A stretch of DNA of 64,000 nucleotides from Haemonchus contortus (taxonomy: Eukaryota; Nematoda; Chromadorea; Rhabditida; Trichostrongylidae): contig LS997567.1 in assembly GCA_000469685.2 (NCBI GenBank), positions 22,129,758-22,193,757 on the forward strand, given 5' to 3'. Of the stretch, positions 49,180 through 61,068 are shown one piece after another (positions within the stretch are counted from its first letter, which is position 1; every line of letters starts with the position of its first letter). Under the pieces are notes generated by a model. The model did not search any database. It was not told the origin of the DNA and worked only from the letters and a program-made list of their open reading frames with translations. Both the position numbers and the translations under genes were made by a program.

Positions 49180-50670
49180 ATCCCTTGGCTATCATTGAAG
49201 CTGTTTGCTCTCATTCAGCGTCGAAGTTTTGCATTCAATGTTGGTGTGATGCTCAGTTGTTTCTTCCTTATACTCGAGTTGATCACTCTCAACAGCATCT
49301 TCTGGATATGTTTTTACGTCACACGCATTGTGTATATGGCACTATGCTTTTTGCGCCGTTGTGGACATGTGTTGTAATGCAGCTTTCCAGGCGTATCGTA
49401 CATTCGTTTGTTTGTCTCAGTGGAGGGAACTCTTTGTTTTTCTTCGCTGACCGAAAGTATGTTTTGTTCTTATTGATCGCGCTCTCCTGCGCTTTCGGTC
49501 GTGAAACACAGCTTGATATGATGCACGTAAGCGGCAATTATTCCTGAAGCACTGTTCACCTATGTGTTCTCGCGACCCGGGTTCCAGGGACATATGCATC
49601 GGCGGGGAGAACCTCGGGACCACGGTAGAACGTGGGTAGAATTCACTGCAAGGTCATCGCACTTCACCATTTTTAAAAGTACCGGCTCTACAGTGTCTTT
49701 GGGGAGCCTGTTTAGGATTGCCTCGATGCATGAGGCATCCTTGCAAGCTCGAATGTTTTGTCTCGTGGAGAACATCTGATTCAAAAGCATGCATATTTCG
49801 TCCAACACCTTTTCACAGCTTTACGCTGTTCTGTCGCTCTTGGCAAGTCCTGGAGTTGCTGGACTATGCGGCCCCTTTGGCGGGCTTGTTGCCATATTTT
49901 TTGTGTAGCTTCTGATCATCCACTCGTAATTCTGCGGGATCAACTGGATGCCTCAAATTGACTTGTCGGATCTGCCCTAAAGCCTTTTTTTAGCAAGAGC
50001 ATTTTTCTGTTGTGCTAAACGTCGTGTTGTTGTGCACGAATGTTCATAGTCTGCCCAGAATCCTGAGAACTACTCTTCCTTCCCAGTTGCTGAAGGAGGT
50101 GCGATCGAGAGTAGTGGAAGGCGGCTGTTTGGATGCTTCATTTTTGCTACTCGAACTCTAAAGCCCTGCGTGGATATCATTTGTGGTCCGCGCGCGCCGC
50201 ATGTGGTCCTGTTCTTCCGTAGATGCCTAGATTGCGCTCAAGCCTTTTCCGTTGCTGTTGGCTTAGGTTAGACGTATTCCCAACATGAAGTGAAGATCGA
50301 TCGCCACTCTAGCCACGTCGTTAAAACGAGTCGCTTAATCTATCTTATCTAGCTCTTGAAAAGATCTTCTCTCCTCCTTGCTTCTCGTATTGTCGTAGCT
50401 TTCTTTATTTTGCTCGATTAGCGCTTGCAAGCCTGCTTCTGCAGCGTCGATCTGTGGCATGCTTCCTTTTGACACATCTATTGTTTCCTCACACTGCACC
50501 TCGTCAGGCATGATTGACTGCATTTTGCATTCGACTGTACTTTGGTGTACTTCTACTGAGGAGTATTGTGCACCACTGCTAGTGCTGAACCTTTTGAGTT
50601 TTACCACTGCGGGCAGGTCGTTTTCACCTGTGAGGGTGCTGAACCTCTGTGGATTTCTTATCTTCACCTC
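49180..50670 (-). pseudogene. gag: BEL/Pao gag relic
   Basis: From 50,667 downward, an acidic/polar N-terminal stretch (50,335-50,667) is followed by a capsid region with FSNWEGRVV and EKCSC (about 50,000-50,120), then a helical region with DEICMLLNQMF and EAILNRLPKDTVEPVLL (49,690-49,808), the same position as IDTILAKFPYDVV in the copy at 58,580. Near 49,370 a CX-H-C-like stretch GKLHYNTCPQRRKK may be the last zinc knuckle. Multiple frameshifts and stops. Confidence 0.6.
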
Positions 50671-50929
50671 TGTGGGTGTCGAACCTCTCCGGTTCCAAAC
50701 TTACCTTGTTTTGGCCGAGGCACCGTTCGGTGAAAACGGTTCATCGCGCGAAAAGCATGGTATAACACTTTTCTGCTCTTATTTACGGGAATAAACATGA
50801 GAGATGTCACAGCATCCACAGTTAGTCAAACAAGAAGTGTACATGTGACGGGGCAAGAACGAAGCAAATTCTATCGAATGAGAATATGACTACAATAGGC
50901 AAACTATTAGAGAGAGAAACATCAGAGAA

Positions 50930-51830
50930 GTCGTGGTTTGCTGTGGCAGAAGTCAGGTCAGGTTTGAGATGGGTTGGGCATGGGGCAAGACCAACAGAAA
51001 CATGTGAGCTCAGCGCAGCTCCGCTTGCAGGAGCGGGGCATGAACGGGAATGGGCAGTGTTTTGAGCAAAATCTCAGAATTAGGTTTCGTAACAGCCCAG
51101 CTGCCAGGAGAAATTGAGCGAAGGTGATGGATGGGTCTACAAGTGAAATAAAGGAGACTCCCTGGGCGGAGTGTTCTCGCAGTGGGGGGGTCATTACCGC
51201 ATAAGACATAGTTCGTTTCATCGGAAGCGTGTAGGCCCGGAAAAAAAATAGAAGATGTAAGCAATGCCTCAAACGTGCTGGGCGTACTCAAACATATTGA
51301 AACCTCGCCCGCAATGGGGGGGGGGGGGGGGGTCGTGCATGCAACTGTCAGGTGCTTTTTCTACAAATTCATAATTCTGTTCAAAAACGTTCTATAACGT
51401 GGATAAGTGGTTAGAGGGTATAGAAGAAATGTGGCCATATCCTTGAAGTGGACGGGGCTTGTACTAAGGTCGGCGGGACTAAGTTCGAATTTTTTAACTC
51501 TTCAAAAACGTTCTAAACGCAAGAGAAGTGGTTTGAGGTAGTGGTGGGAATGTGGTTAGTAGTGGAAGGCCTCTGAAGTGGGTGGGATTCTTACGTGGGG
51601 GGGGGGGGGGGCGGGGCTAAGAACGAAAATTTTAACTATGTTTAGAAGAACGCGGAGAAAATGGCCAGGTTCCCTAAAGTAAGGACGGCCTTCACTTTAC
51701 GGTGGAGGGGACTGCACCGAGGTGGGCGAGCTAGCACTGAAAATTCCTTATACATTCCAAAGACGTTCTTAACATTCCGGAATCGTTCTATCTGTGAGGA
51801 CGTCATCAGTACTCACTTATTTATGGTCAT
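50930..51830 (+). repeat. GC-rich dispersed repeat copy
   Basis: Shares GGGGCAAGACCAACAGAAACATG, ACATGTGAGCTCAGCGCAGC and the CAAAAACGTTCTA...GTGG block with the copies at 37,330 and 53,590. Poly-G tracts interrupt it at 51,317-51,332 and 51,598-51,611. TTCCGGAA occurs at 51,776. No coding capacity. Confidence 0.65.
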
Positions 51831-51899
51831 CATCATCATTTAATAAATGCAAAGAATATTCACTTCTGTTTGTCTAGCTGTTCAGAAATTCGATAATAG

Positions 51900-52150
51900 C
51901 TGAAGAGGCCGTTGAAACTAGGGATGCTTGGAACCTCGGGCACGTTAATAATTTTGCTGCAAAAAGCCCAGACAACGGAAAAATTGGGCAAATGTTAGGA
52001 ATAGGTCAACAATTCGAACAAAGGGGACCCATTCGCAGTGAGCCGAATGTTCCCGACGTTTTTGCATGAACTAATGGCGCATCATTGCCAGAATCTCAAG
52101 GAGTGGAGATCACAATCCTCATTTCTGTCCGACGCCTTCTTTGCTGTGAC
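51900..52150 (+). repeat. Diverged fragment of the GC-rich dispersed repeat
   Basis: AAAAAGCCCAGACAACGG ... GGTCAACAATTCGAACAAAG ... ACCCATTCGCAGTGAG parallels 53,733-53,820 at clear divergence. Confidence 0.55.
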
Positions 52151-52389
52151 GCTTGCTTGTGTGGGGGAGCCCAACTGGTTTATGTAGCACCGGCTCTCAA
52201 ATACCTTTTATTTCTCACTAAAACATAATAGAAACAAAACCTGGAAAGTAGTGTGATATGGGACGAGCAAACTGATGGTCTATGGTTGGCGCGAATCAAT
52301 CAAATCAATTGTTTCGTAGAGTGTAGAAAACGTAAATTTTCTATATTATCCACGAAGTTTGTGGTCTGTTTGAGTATGATGATTAGTAT

Positions 52390-53537
52390 TATGTAATGTA
52401 TGCATGTATGTAGTCAATGTATGTTATGTATGTATGTATGTATGGTTCGTATGATGTATGTATGTATGTAAATGTATGATGTAATGTAATGTATCTATAT
52501 GATATAATGTATGTAGTATTAGTTATGGTGTATGTCTGTTTGTATGTATGTATGTATGTATGTGTATGTATGTTTATGTATGGTTATGTATGTATGTATG
52601 TTATTGTATGTATTGTTGTAATGAGTATGTAATGTATGTATGTATGTATGTATGTATGTATGTATGTATGTATGTATGTATGTATGTATGTATGTATGTA
52701 TGTATGTATGTATGTATGTATGTATGTATGTATGTATGTATGTATGTATGTATGTATGTATGTATGTATGTATGTATGTATGTATGTATGTATGTATGTA
52801 TGTATGTATGTATGTATGTATGTATGTATGTATGTATGTATGTATGTATGTATGTATGTATGTATGTATGTATGTATGTATGTATGTATGTATGTATGTA
52901 TGTATGTATGTATGTATGTATGTATGTATGTATGTATGTATGTATGTATGTATGTATGTATGTATGTATGTATGTATGTATGTATGTATGTATGTATGTA
53001 TGTATGTATGTATGTATGTATGTATGTATGTATGTATGTATGTATGTATGTATGTATGTATGTATGTATGTATGTATGTATGTATGTATGTATGTATGTA
53101 TGTATGTATGTATGTATGTATGTATGTATGTATGTATGTATGTATGGTATGTATGTATGGATATGTATGTATGGTATGTATGTATGTATGTAATGTATGT
53201 ATGTATGTATGTATGTATGTATGTTATGTAAATGTATGTATGTATGTATGTATGTATGTATGTATGGTATGTATGTATGTATGTATGTATGTATGGTATG
53301 TATGTATGTATGTATGTATGTATGTATGTATGTATTGTATGTATGTATGGTATGTATGCTATGGTATTGGTATGTTTATGTATTATGTATGTATGTGATG
53401 TATGTATGTATGTAATGTATGTATGTATGTATGTATGTATGTATGTATGTATGTATGTATGTATGTATGTATGTATGTATGTATGTATGTATGTATGTAT
53501 GTATGTATGTATGTATGTATGTACGTACGTATGCATG

Positions 53538-53568
<31 letters not shown>

Positions 53569-53590
53569 TGTATGTATGTAATGTATGTCA
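52390..53590 (+). repeat. (TATG)n microsatellite
   Basis: Imperfect edge 52,390-52,631, pure TATG from about 52,632 to 53,146, then imperfect TATG with variants to 53,590, where the GC-rich repeat begins. It supports long false frames on both strands. Confidence 0.95.
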
Positions 53591-54720
53591 CGTTGTCCGG
53601 TTTTGTCACAGAAACAACTTTAGAAGTCGGGACAAGTTCGGGATTGGTGGAGCCTGGGACAAGATTAACAGAGCACATATGAGCTCTGCGGAGCTCCGCC
53701 CACCGGGGCGGTCTAACATCTCATTTTTGCTTCAAAAAAGTCCAGACGCCGGGGAAAAATGTTCGAAGGTGAGTATAGGGTCAACAAACCAGACGGAGGA
53801 GACCCACATGCAGTGGGCGGAGCTTCCTCGATTGGCGGAGATTCGATTCAATTAGGGCGCAGAGGCCAGGAAAAAAATAAGAAGAGTAAGCAGGGTCTTA
53901 TGCGTGCTTAGCATGCGTAAGCTCAGCGAAACCCCGCCCACGATGGGCGGGGCGTGCGTTGAGACAAAAGCCACTTCTCAAAAACGAATGCAACTTTGTT
54001 TGGAAACGTTCTAGAATGCGGAAAAAGTGGTTAGGGGTGATGGAACAAATATAGCGAAATCCCAGAAGTGGGCGGGGTTGGCACTAAAGTGGGCGGAGCT
54101 CGGATCAGAAATTTATGACTCTGTTCAGAAACGTTCCCGGATGCGGCAAAAAGGTGGTAAAGTGTTAAATAGCAAATGTGGTCAAATCTTCGAAGTGGGC
54201 GTGGTGGGCACTAAAATGGGCGGAGCTTAGACAAAAATTTATAACTCTGTTCAGAAACGATCCGGGATGCGGCAAGAAAGTGACAAGGTGTAAAAGAACA
54301 AATGTGGTCAAATCCCAGAATTGGGCGTGGTTGGCACTAAAGTGGGCGGAGCTCAGATCAGAAATTTATGGCTCTGTTCAGAAACGTTCCGGGATGCGTC
54401 AAAAAGGTGGTAAAGTGTTAAATAGCAAATGTGGTCAAATCCTCGAAGTGGGCGTGGTGGGCACTAAAATGGGCGGAGCTTAGGCAAAAATTCACAACTC
54501 TATCCAGAAACATTCTGGGTTGCGGGAAGAAAGTGGTAAGGTGTAGTAGAACAAATGTTTTCGGATCCCACAAGTGGGCGGGGCTTACATCGAAATTATT
54601 AAGTCTCCTCAGATGTGTTTCAGAAAAAATGCGTCTGGAGGTAGTAGAAGTAATGTGATTCGAAGTTTAAAGTGGATGGATTTGGGGGGGGGGGGGGGGG
54701 TGGGCGGAGCTGAGATCAAA
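53590..54720 (+). repeat. GC-rich dispersed repeat with ~126-bp tandem units
   Basis: The first part (53,590-53,960) is a forward copy of the repeat seen reversed at 37,640-38,138. From about 53,990 to 54,600, units of 124-129 bp repeat: AAGTGGGCG(G/T)GG, GGCACTAAA(G/A)TGGGCGGAGCT, CTCTGTTCAGAAACGTTC and AATGTGGTCAAATCC. TTCTAGAA occurs at 54,009-54,016; later units have decayed versions. A poly-G tract lies at 54,684-54,700. Frames reading K-W-A-E-L-R are repeat by-products. Confidence 0.8.
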
Positions 54721-54993
54721 ATTTTATGCATTTGTACTTTACACCAACCCTGACCACATAGGTGTAAAACTAGGGGATACCACTGAACTTTTTTAAAAAT
54801 TAGGCTATAATTTCTTAAAATTTATTATCCATGGTTCCACACACAGTAGTGCCTTCTAAGCAAAGGCAAACGCGCTACATTGACTTCATTCATCATAAAA
54901 TAAGTTCTACAATAGCCCCGGATACACAGGTGCGTACACTGCAGAGACATATAAATCCCTACAACTACCCAAAGAGGCTGTTCTTTCGAGGTT

Positions 54994-55285
54994 AGTGCTC
55001 ATGGCCACACACAGCCCAAACTGCACAGGATTTCGTCGACTACATGGACTGCAGAGGTACTTGATTTGGATACATCGGAGTACTCTTCATGGCCACACAC
55101 AGCCCAAACTGCATAGGGTTTCTTCGACTACATGGACTGCAGAGGTACTTGATTTGGATACATCGGAGTACTCTTCATGGCCACACACAGCCCAAAATGC
55201 GCAGGGTTTCTTCGACTACATGGACTGCAGAGGTATTTGATTTGGATTCATCGGAATACTCTTCATTGCCACACACAGCTACATT
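54994..55285 (+). repeat. 88-bp tandem repeat, three full copies and a partial
   Basis: ATGGCCACACACAGCCCAAA starts at 55,001, 55,089 and 55,177, with a partial fourth near 55,265. Copies are over 90% alike by eye. Because 88 is not a multiple of three, a frame cannot be conserved through it, arguing against coding. Confidence 0.9.
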
Positions 55286-55289
55286 TCAC

Positions 55290-56790
55290 GTCCCAAAAAA
55301 ATGATGGCCGCTACAGAGGTTTCAGGGAACAGGCTCAGATGATAAAAGTTCATAACGAAAATCAGAAGCTTATGTTTCCCCGTCCCGTATGGCTAGAGCC
55401 CCCAGCGCACGCAATAGCGTGCGTAGCCGCCTGGTTCAACATAAAGGGTTTTCTAGACTCAAAAACAAATTGTCAACCTTCTCGTGTTAGACTGCCAGTC
55501 GTCCTTTTGCAGCTCTTATCCTTCTTGCATCCACGACCCACCCACCCTCCATAGCATATTAGAGAAGGCTCAAAAGAACGATGTGAATATGTGGGTTCTC
55601 CATTCCAACGCTCACTACTGACCGTTATCACTTGTTATCAGCTCTTTTCACGAACCGTCCCTAATCTCGGTGCGCCCACATCATTTTATGGCCCCTTATC
55701 AACCTATAATGTTTTTATCGGTTTCTGACACCCACCAACTCTCATCACCTTACACCCACAATCCCTATTTCTTTCACCATTATCGCCCATCGAAATGTCA
55801 TAGTTCGTCCTTCAGGATAAGGGAGTCACAGATTCAGTAGCTGTAATGAGCGGGAAACATGATGACATAGAAAGCGCTCTTTCAAGCAAATCCGGTAGGT
55901 CTGGGCGGGTACCGATCCGGGATTCGCTCCATGGGCCATGCCTTGTACGTAACCAAACAAGTACGCGAGCACTTCAGCGGACGCATTTAGCCAAGTCTAT
56001 GCCCAACAGTTGCACGCTAGTACGTGCGTGACTTCCAAGAACGTTTGGAACAGATTATGAATTTTGTAGTTGGTTCTGCCCATCTGCCCTCTTCTCCCTT
56101 TCTGATCATGTACGCGTTTCCCTTTGAATAGCAGTCAACTTCTTAGGATTGTAGAGCACACTGAGTAGCTGAATAACCTTATCAATTTAACTCTTATGAG
56201 GTTCACAATACATTTGTTGCTTAGGTTTCGGCGAAACCGCCTTCGTGCCTGGAAGGATGAAATCAAACTTATGAAGATACCCGAACAAATATCTTAACAC
56301 CCTGCGAGACCTTCATGAACATCCTATTCATCAAACCATCTAAAGTGGATGAAGATACTGTGCATTCCTGATCAGCAGGATCCGCCTTCGTGAGTACGTA
56401 TCGGCTGTATCGATTTCGAAAATCGCGGTCACAGGCTAGCTTATATAGGGGTGAATTCGCGCTAACATGCATGGCACATGTTCCGCTTTAAGGCACTTTG
56501 CGAAGTTGATTTGAGAACACGTGGGTGTTAGTAAGGTGTGATGGTATGTAATGAAGTAGTTGTGTCAATATAACGTTGAGAAACCATCAATTCTGTCAGT
56601 GGGACCACCTACGCAACTGATAGATCGACTCCATGGCCAAAATAGTAGTGCTCGTGCTCGAACGTCTCTCTGTGCTGTTTTATCGATCGGTGACACTGGC
56701 AATTGTTTCATGGCTTGCCCTACGCACGAAGTCAAGCTATGAATCAGTGAAGGGGATCAGTGAAGGCCTACGGTACTTTCTCATGAGACG
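55290..56790. other. Unassigned stretch
   Basis: Only short open frames without recognised domains on either strand. Confidence 0.35.
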
Positions 56791-57137
56791 GCATGGGTCT
56801 TGAGAGTGAACGGAGCGACGACGCGCAGTACAGGGACATGGTGGTGAATGATGTCCTGCTGATAAACATATTCACCAACATGCCTGATGGATGGATTCTG
56901 CAGCTAGGTTTCGATCCAAAGCATATATCAAGTATCGTGAGGGCTCATTTGATGAACAAAAGTCAGACTTCTCGATTGGTCAAGCCATTCTCCACAACTC
57001 CATTAGAACACGTATGGGGAGAGCTTGAAAGGTTGTGTTTGAAGAGGCCAACAACAAAAACATGGATGAGGAATTTGCTCAGTCAGCCACAGGATGGGAA
57101 GCAATACCGCCGACTTTCATACGGGAGCTGGTATTAG
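56790..57137 (+). pseudogene. Tc1-like transposase C-terminal fragment
   Basis: A 114-codon frame contains MPDGWILQLGFDPKHIS, equivalent to the family's 'W-x-QQDNDPKH' catalytic block, and TTPLEHVWGELERL, equivalent to 'PDLNPIEHLWGELKR' with the final catalytic acidic residue. A frameshift near 57,050 moves the C-terminal ATGWEAIPPTFIRELV ('W-x-x-IP-x-x-x-x-x-LV') into another frame. The first catalytic aspartate, the DNA-binding half and inverted termini are missing. An old fragment lying just upstream of the BEL LTR. Confidence 0.75.
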
Positions 57138-57216
57138 TACGTAGTTGCCGGTACTTTATAGGAAAGGAATCTGTCGCGGCAGACCCCGCAGCTGCTACGT
57201 TTGATAGTTTTATGTA

Positions 57217-57482
57217 TGTTGAAAGCATGCGGAGGCTCCGCCTCGTTTCCTTAGTTATCTCGACCGAGGAGACAATACGGTCGTTCCGGGCCTGTAGTCT
57301 TCAGTCGTTCCTGATCCGTAGTCTTCAGTTATTCCTTGCTTTCAGTCTTCAATTGTTCCTAGCCTTTAGTCCTCAGTTGTGCCTTGCATTTGGTAGTCAT
57401 CAGTCGTTATCAGCCTATGTCAGTCATCAGTCGCACAATAAAGGGGCTTGATAAATAAAATCTGTGTGTCGAAGCCCGTACA
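57217..57482 (+). repeat. Candidate 5' LTR of the BEL/Pao element
   Basis: Starts TGTTGAAAGCATGCGG and ends CCCGTACA, so it has TG...CA borders. It holds two AATAAA signals (57,437 and 57,454) close to the end, and a primer-binding site follows 6 bases later. At 266 bp it is short for the family. The start is inferred without the matching 3' LTR. Confidence 0.6.
57293..57435 (+). repeat. 24-25-bp tandem repeats inside the LTR
   Basis: About six diverged units of the form TAGTCTTCAGTTGTTCCTTG. They may be regulatory repeats in the LTR U3/R region. Confidence 0.7.
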
Positions 57483-57488
57483 GAATTG

Positions 57489-57501
57489 TGGTGCATCGGC
57501 C
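57489..57501 (+). promoter_or_regulatory. Primer-binding site matching tRNA-Gly
   Basis: TGGTGCATCGGCC begins with the TGG expected for pairing to tRNA CCA and is complementary over 13 bases to the 3' end of tRNA-Gly ending GGCCGATGCA-CCA (from memory of invertebrate tRNA-Gly(GCC)). Confidence 0.65.
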
Positions 57502-57583
57502 AACCTTCACCCAGGAAGTCCCTCGTGGCACACGAAAGCCAGTCTTCTACCTAGAACGAGAGAGACACCAGGTTTAACTCAAA

Positions 57584-59136
57584 ATGAGCAAAATAGCACT
57601 TCTCTTGCACAACTTGGAGCATGAGCACGACTCTTTACAGACAATTTTTACAAAAACACGGTAGAGCTCAACCACCCACCAACAGATGATCATGAAATCC
57701 GCATTTACTGCCACATAAGGCCATGCGGACTGCAATTAGCTTTGGACAATGTGACAACCAGATTGAGTGCATTAAAAGAAGTGTATCAAGATATCATGAC
57801 TACATACGCAAACGCAACCGAAGCTGAGAAAAAAGACGTGCTCCAAGAGATGAACGACCTCAACAAAGGTCCAATTTTCACGCAATAAAGCAAGAAGCCG
57901 AAACCATGGTAATGGCACTCGAAGCCAGGAAACGAGAAGTTGGTACACAGATCGCTTTCCTCGATTTGAATCGCTCCCACCTCCCAGCAAAGGCCCCGGC
58001 CACGATAATTCCGGACACATGAGCGAAGAGGAATATGACGACACTGAACAATTCAGTCGTCGGCAAAGCGAGCAAACGGATGTTGAAGAATCTCAACCAA
58101 TACGTCACGACCAAGATTATCCTACTGTAGAACCCAACCGAATGGAACTCTCTACACTATTGAAAATAAGATACCCACAAGTAAAACTTCCTCATTTCGA
58201 CGGTGAAAACATATCATGGGAAGAGTTTTGGGATACTTATTAACTTATAGTTGACCAAAATTCGCAACTCGAAGAACTAGAAAGGATTCTCTATCTCAAG
58301 GATGCAGTACGTGGCAAAGCATTCAATGCCATAAAAAGCATCCCAATGAAAACATCCAACTACAAACTAATTGTTGATATATTGAAGAGAAAATTCGGTA
58401 ATAAAGGCAATAATGAACCACACATAGTGCAAAAACTACTACCTAAAGAAGGCAGAAAAGCAGAAAAGTGTGCAGAAACACTCGATAAGGTAAACGACGT
58501 CGTATACCAAATGGTTGCTACAGGATATGACGTACTGAGAAAGCATGGCCCTATCTGGATCGACACCATTCTCGCCAAATTTCCTTATGATGTAGTCAAC
58601 TTATGAAGAGAACAACACAAGATCTAACATTGACAGTAGGCACTCTATTAGACGAACTTAATACAAAAATCTCCTCTAGAGTAGTCTTCGAAAAACGATT
58701 CGCCTCACTCTCAACAAGCCATACAACCTCCACCGATTCCTTTAATCCTAGATCTGTTCCAAAGCAGCTATGTCTTTTTTGCTACCGCACTAACCATCAA
58801 ACCAAGAATTGCCGTACAGTGATTACAGCATCAGAACGCAGAGCCGCATTGAGAGGCGTAGTAGTATGTTGGAAATGCTTCACTGTGAACCATAAAAGTC
58901 GAGCGTGTCCCTCAGTAAACTGCACAAAATGTAACGGGGGCCATCACACGTCCCTTTGTATCAAACTCGCACTTCCGAAACCCCCGACAACATTCAGAGT
59001 CAGGGTCACGAACGCCAATCTTTTCACTTCAGTAACCAGCCAACAAAAACTTCGCCTCGTCACCAAGATAGCGGAGTGTGAGAACGCTCTCCAGCTGTTC
59101 CAGCTGCATCCAAAAAGGAGCAAGGAATTAATATAA
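57584..59136 (+). pseudogene. gag: BEL/Pao gag with three zinc knuckles
   Basis: Starts at the ATG 57,584, 82 bases after the primer-binding site. Frames change near 57,660, 57,880 and 58,600, and TAA at 58,241 interrupts the capsid. The capsid segment (58,160-58,600) includes YPQVKLPHFDGENISWEEFWDTY, of which the 'LP-x-F-x-G-x-x-x-x-W-x-x-F-W' pattern is the family hallmark, then LKDAVRGKAFNAIKSI. The last segment (58,603-59,136) has CX2CX4HX4C knuckles at residues 57-70 and 89-102 and a third CX2C-HH-C at 107-119. Gag packages the element RNA; this copy is not translatable as one protein. Confidence 0.85.
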
Positions 59137-59149
59137 GAAATGTATCTTA

Positions 59150-59700
59150 TCAAATAAAGGCGCTAGGCTCCGAGAAACAGCTGGTCCTCATGACGGCAGA
59201 AGGTCAAATCAAAAACAACAACACTGGCATCTTCGAGCACATCTTGATTTTCCATGGTTCTGAAGCGCAGTGCAACCTCATTGAGACAAGCGTCGCAGAA
59301 TCGCTTGGACTCCACAAAGGAAACCCATACCAGTGCACCATGCATGGCATTGGAGGAAACATCGAGACATACATATCGCATCAAGTAACAGCTGTTTTCA
59401 AAACAAGGTTCGGAGATAATATATCATTGAACCTGATAACGAAACCATTGCTTACCAGCGCGTCCCAGCAGCTACCTTGTCAAACTCTGACATACAATTC
59501 CTCAAAGAAAACAACATCCTTCTTTCCAATACTGCGACTAATGGGAAATCTATAAAACCATCGATACTAATAGGAGTAGAATCGTTCGAGCACATCGTAC
59601 TCCCCGATTATGCCCCAACTAGGCTTCCCTGTGGACTTCTGGCACAAAATACCGTATTTGGACCTGCTCTCTTAGGCAAGTCCGACAAACCACTTTACCA
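59150..59700 (+). pseudogene. pol: BEL/Pao aspartic protease (DUF1758-type), catalytic site lost
   Basis: Frames 59,190-59,555 and 59,477 onward carry the protease. Where the family has a D-S/T-G-S/A-Q active site, this copy reads LIFHGSEAQ (about 59,247-59,273), so the catalytic aspartate and the next residue are gone. Then follow ETSVAESLGL and MHGIGGN (family 'la-x-x-L-x-L' and 'giGG'), and in the next frame SILIGVESFEHIVLP and LPCGLLAQNTVFGPAL, the C-terminal 'LIG-D ... SGL ... T-x-G' pattern. Compare the intact DTG at 49,123-49,131 in the other copy. Confidence 0.75.
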
Positions 59701-59829
59701 ACCAAACGAGGAACATCATATGTTCGTATGCCCAGTATTGATATCCGAAATCAAAGAATTCAGAGACATGTACGAACTAGAAGGAATGGGCATATCAACC
59801 GACGAATACAACAATGATGACACTGCATT

Positions 59830-61068
59830 TAACTACATGGACAGTTTCTCAAAGCATATAACTACCGAAAATAGAACAATCACAGCTTCTTTCCCCTTCA
59901 AGTATAACATAGTGGACCTTGAGAACAATTATGGCGTCGCAGCATCAAGACTGAATGCTCTTTTCAAAATCCACAGAGCTCATGAATTACAGAAACAGTG
60001 GTACATCGAAATACTAAAGGAGTACGAAAATAACGACATTATCGAAAAAATCCCTGACGAAGAAAAGTACCAGCCCAACATCATCATCTTCTACTCACCT
60101 CATTCAGGAGTATGGAGGAAAGAAAAACCCACTCCGTAAAGAATTGTATTCGATGCTTCATCAAAAGCAAAAGGGAAACTTTCACTCAACGATGTGATGC
60201 ACACTGGAGATAGTTTCGCAATTTCACAAACAAAATCCAAGACATACTCACAGTGAGCCGGTGGTGCAAAATACTTTTCACCGCAGACATTCGAGCAGCA
60301 TTCACGCAAATCCGGGTCACTCCTGAGCATTGCAACTTGCTACGATTCTTGTGGCTCAGAGATCCTGACCAATCCCCGAGCCAGGCTAATATTGTACATC
60401 ACCGATTCAAAAGACTTCCATTCGGAACAAAAGCGTCTCCTAGCACTCTAAATATGGCCACAACCACATTCCGCACCAGGATAGGCACGGAACTCTCGAA
60501 AGAAATACTGAACAATATCCACGTTGATAACGTCTTCTTAGCAGCAGAGTCAAGCGAGGAAGCAATTCAAAAGGTAGAGCTTTCCCGAAAGCTCTTAAGT
60601 CAAATAGGTATGAATCTAAGAGACTTCACCAGCAGTTCAGCTGAGGTCAACAGCATGATTCCAGAATCTATCAAAGGAAAAACAGGCCTCACCAAATTGC
60701 TAGGTGTAAGCTATAACACCGACAATGATCGAATATCACTACACATAAAATCATCACCAAGAGAGAGGATAACCAAACGAGAACTTGCAAGCGAAGTAGC
60801 CAAAATATACGACCCACTCGGACTCGCATTACCCTTATCGCTGAATGCCAACTTACGAATGCGAGAGGTTGTTTTGATAAAAAGCCCATGGAATAGCATA
60901 CTACCACAGCACTACGTTGATAAATGGAACGAAATTCACACTAAGATCAACGATACTATCATTTCACTCCACCGTAATATTGGGAGAGGAAATGAAAAGT
61001 GGGCAAATCCGTCCTATGGATTTTCGCCGACGCCAGCCAACTCGCCATCGTATGTTGCGCTTATGTGA
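59830..61068 (+). pseudogene. pol: BEL/Pao reverse transcriptase, YVDD replaced
   Basis: NNYGVAASRLNALFKIH and FYSPHSGVW lead into RIVFDASSKAKGKLSLNDV (60,139-60,200), the family entry motif; a stop at 60,137 and a frameshift near 60,240 intervene. The frame from 60,253 has LFTADIRAAFTQI (first catalytic aspartate), LLRFLWLRD and FGTKASP. Where BEL elements have YVDD this copy has HVDN (60,520-60,531), so the second catalytic aspartate is asparagine and DNA synthesis should be abolished. LGVSYNTDNDRI and AKIYDPLGL follow as in the family. Confidence 0.85.

Larger units (their letters stand above)
48545..50700 (-). mobile_element. BEL/Pao relic, gag to protease, minus strand
   Basis: Read downward: gag from about 50,670 to 49,180, then protease to about 48,605. 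RT and later domains are absent below 48,545 and no LTR was identified. The sequence is diverged from both other BEL copies in the window. Confidence 0.75.

Noticed and set aside
54027..54658. Small gene family with K-W-A-E-L-R motifs
   Set aside because: The frames follow a ~126-bp tandem repeat, shift frame between units and also appear in the antisense copy at 37 kb.
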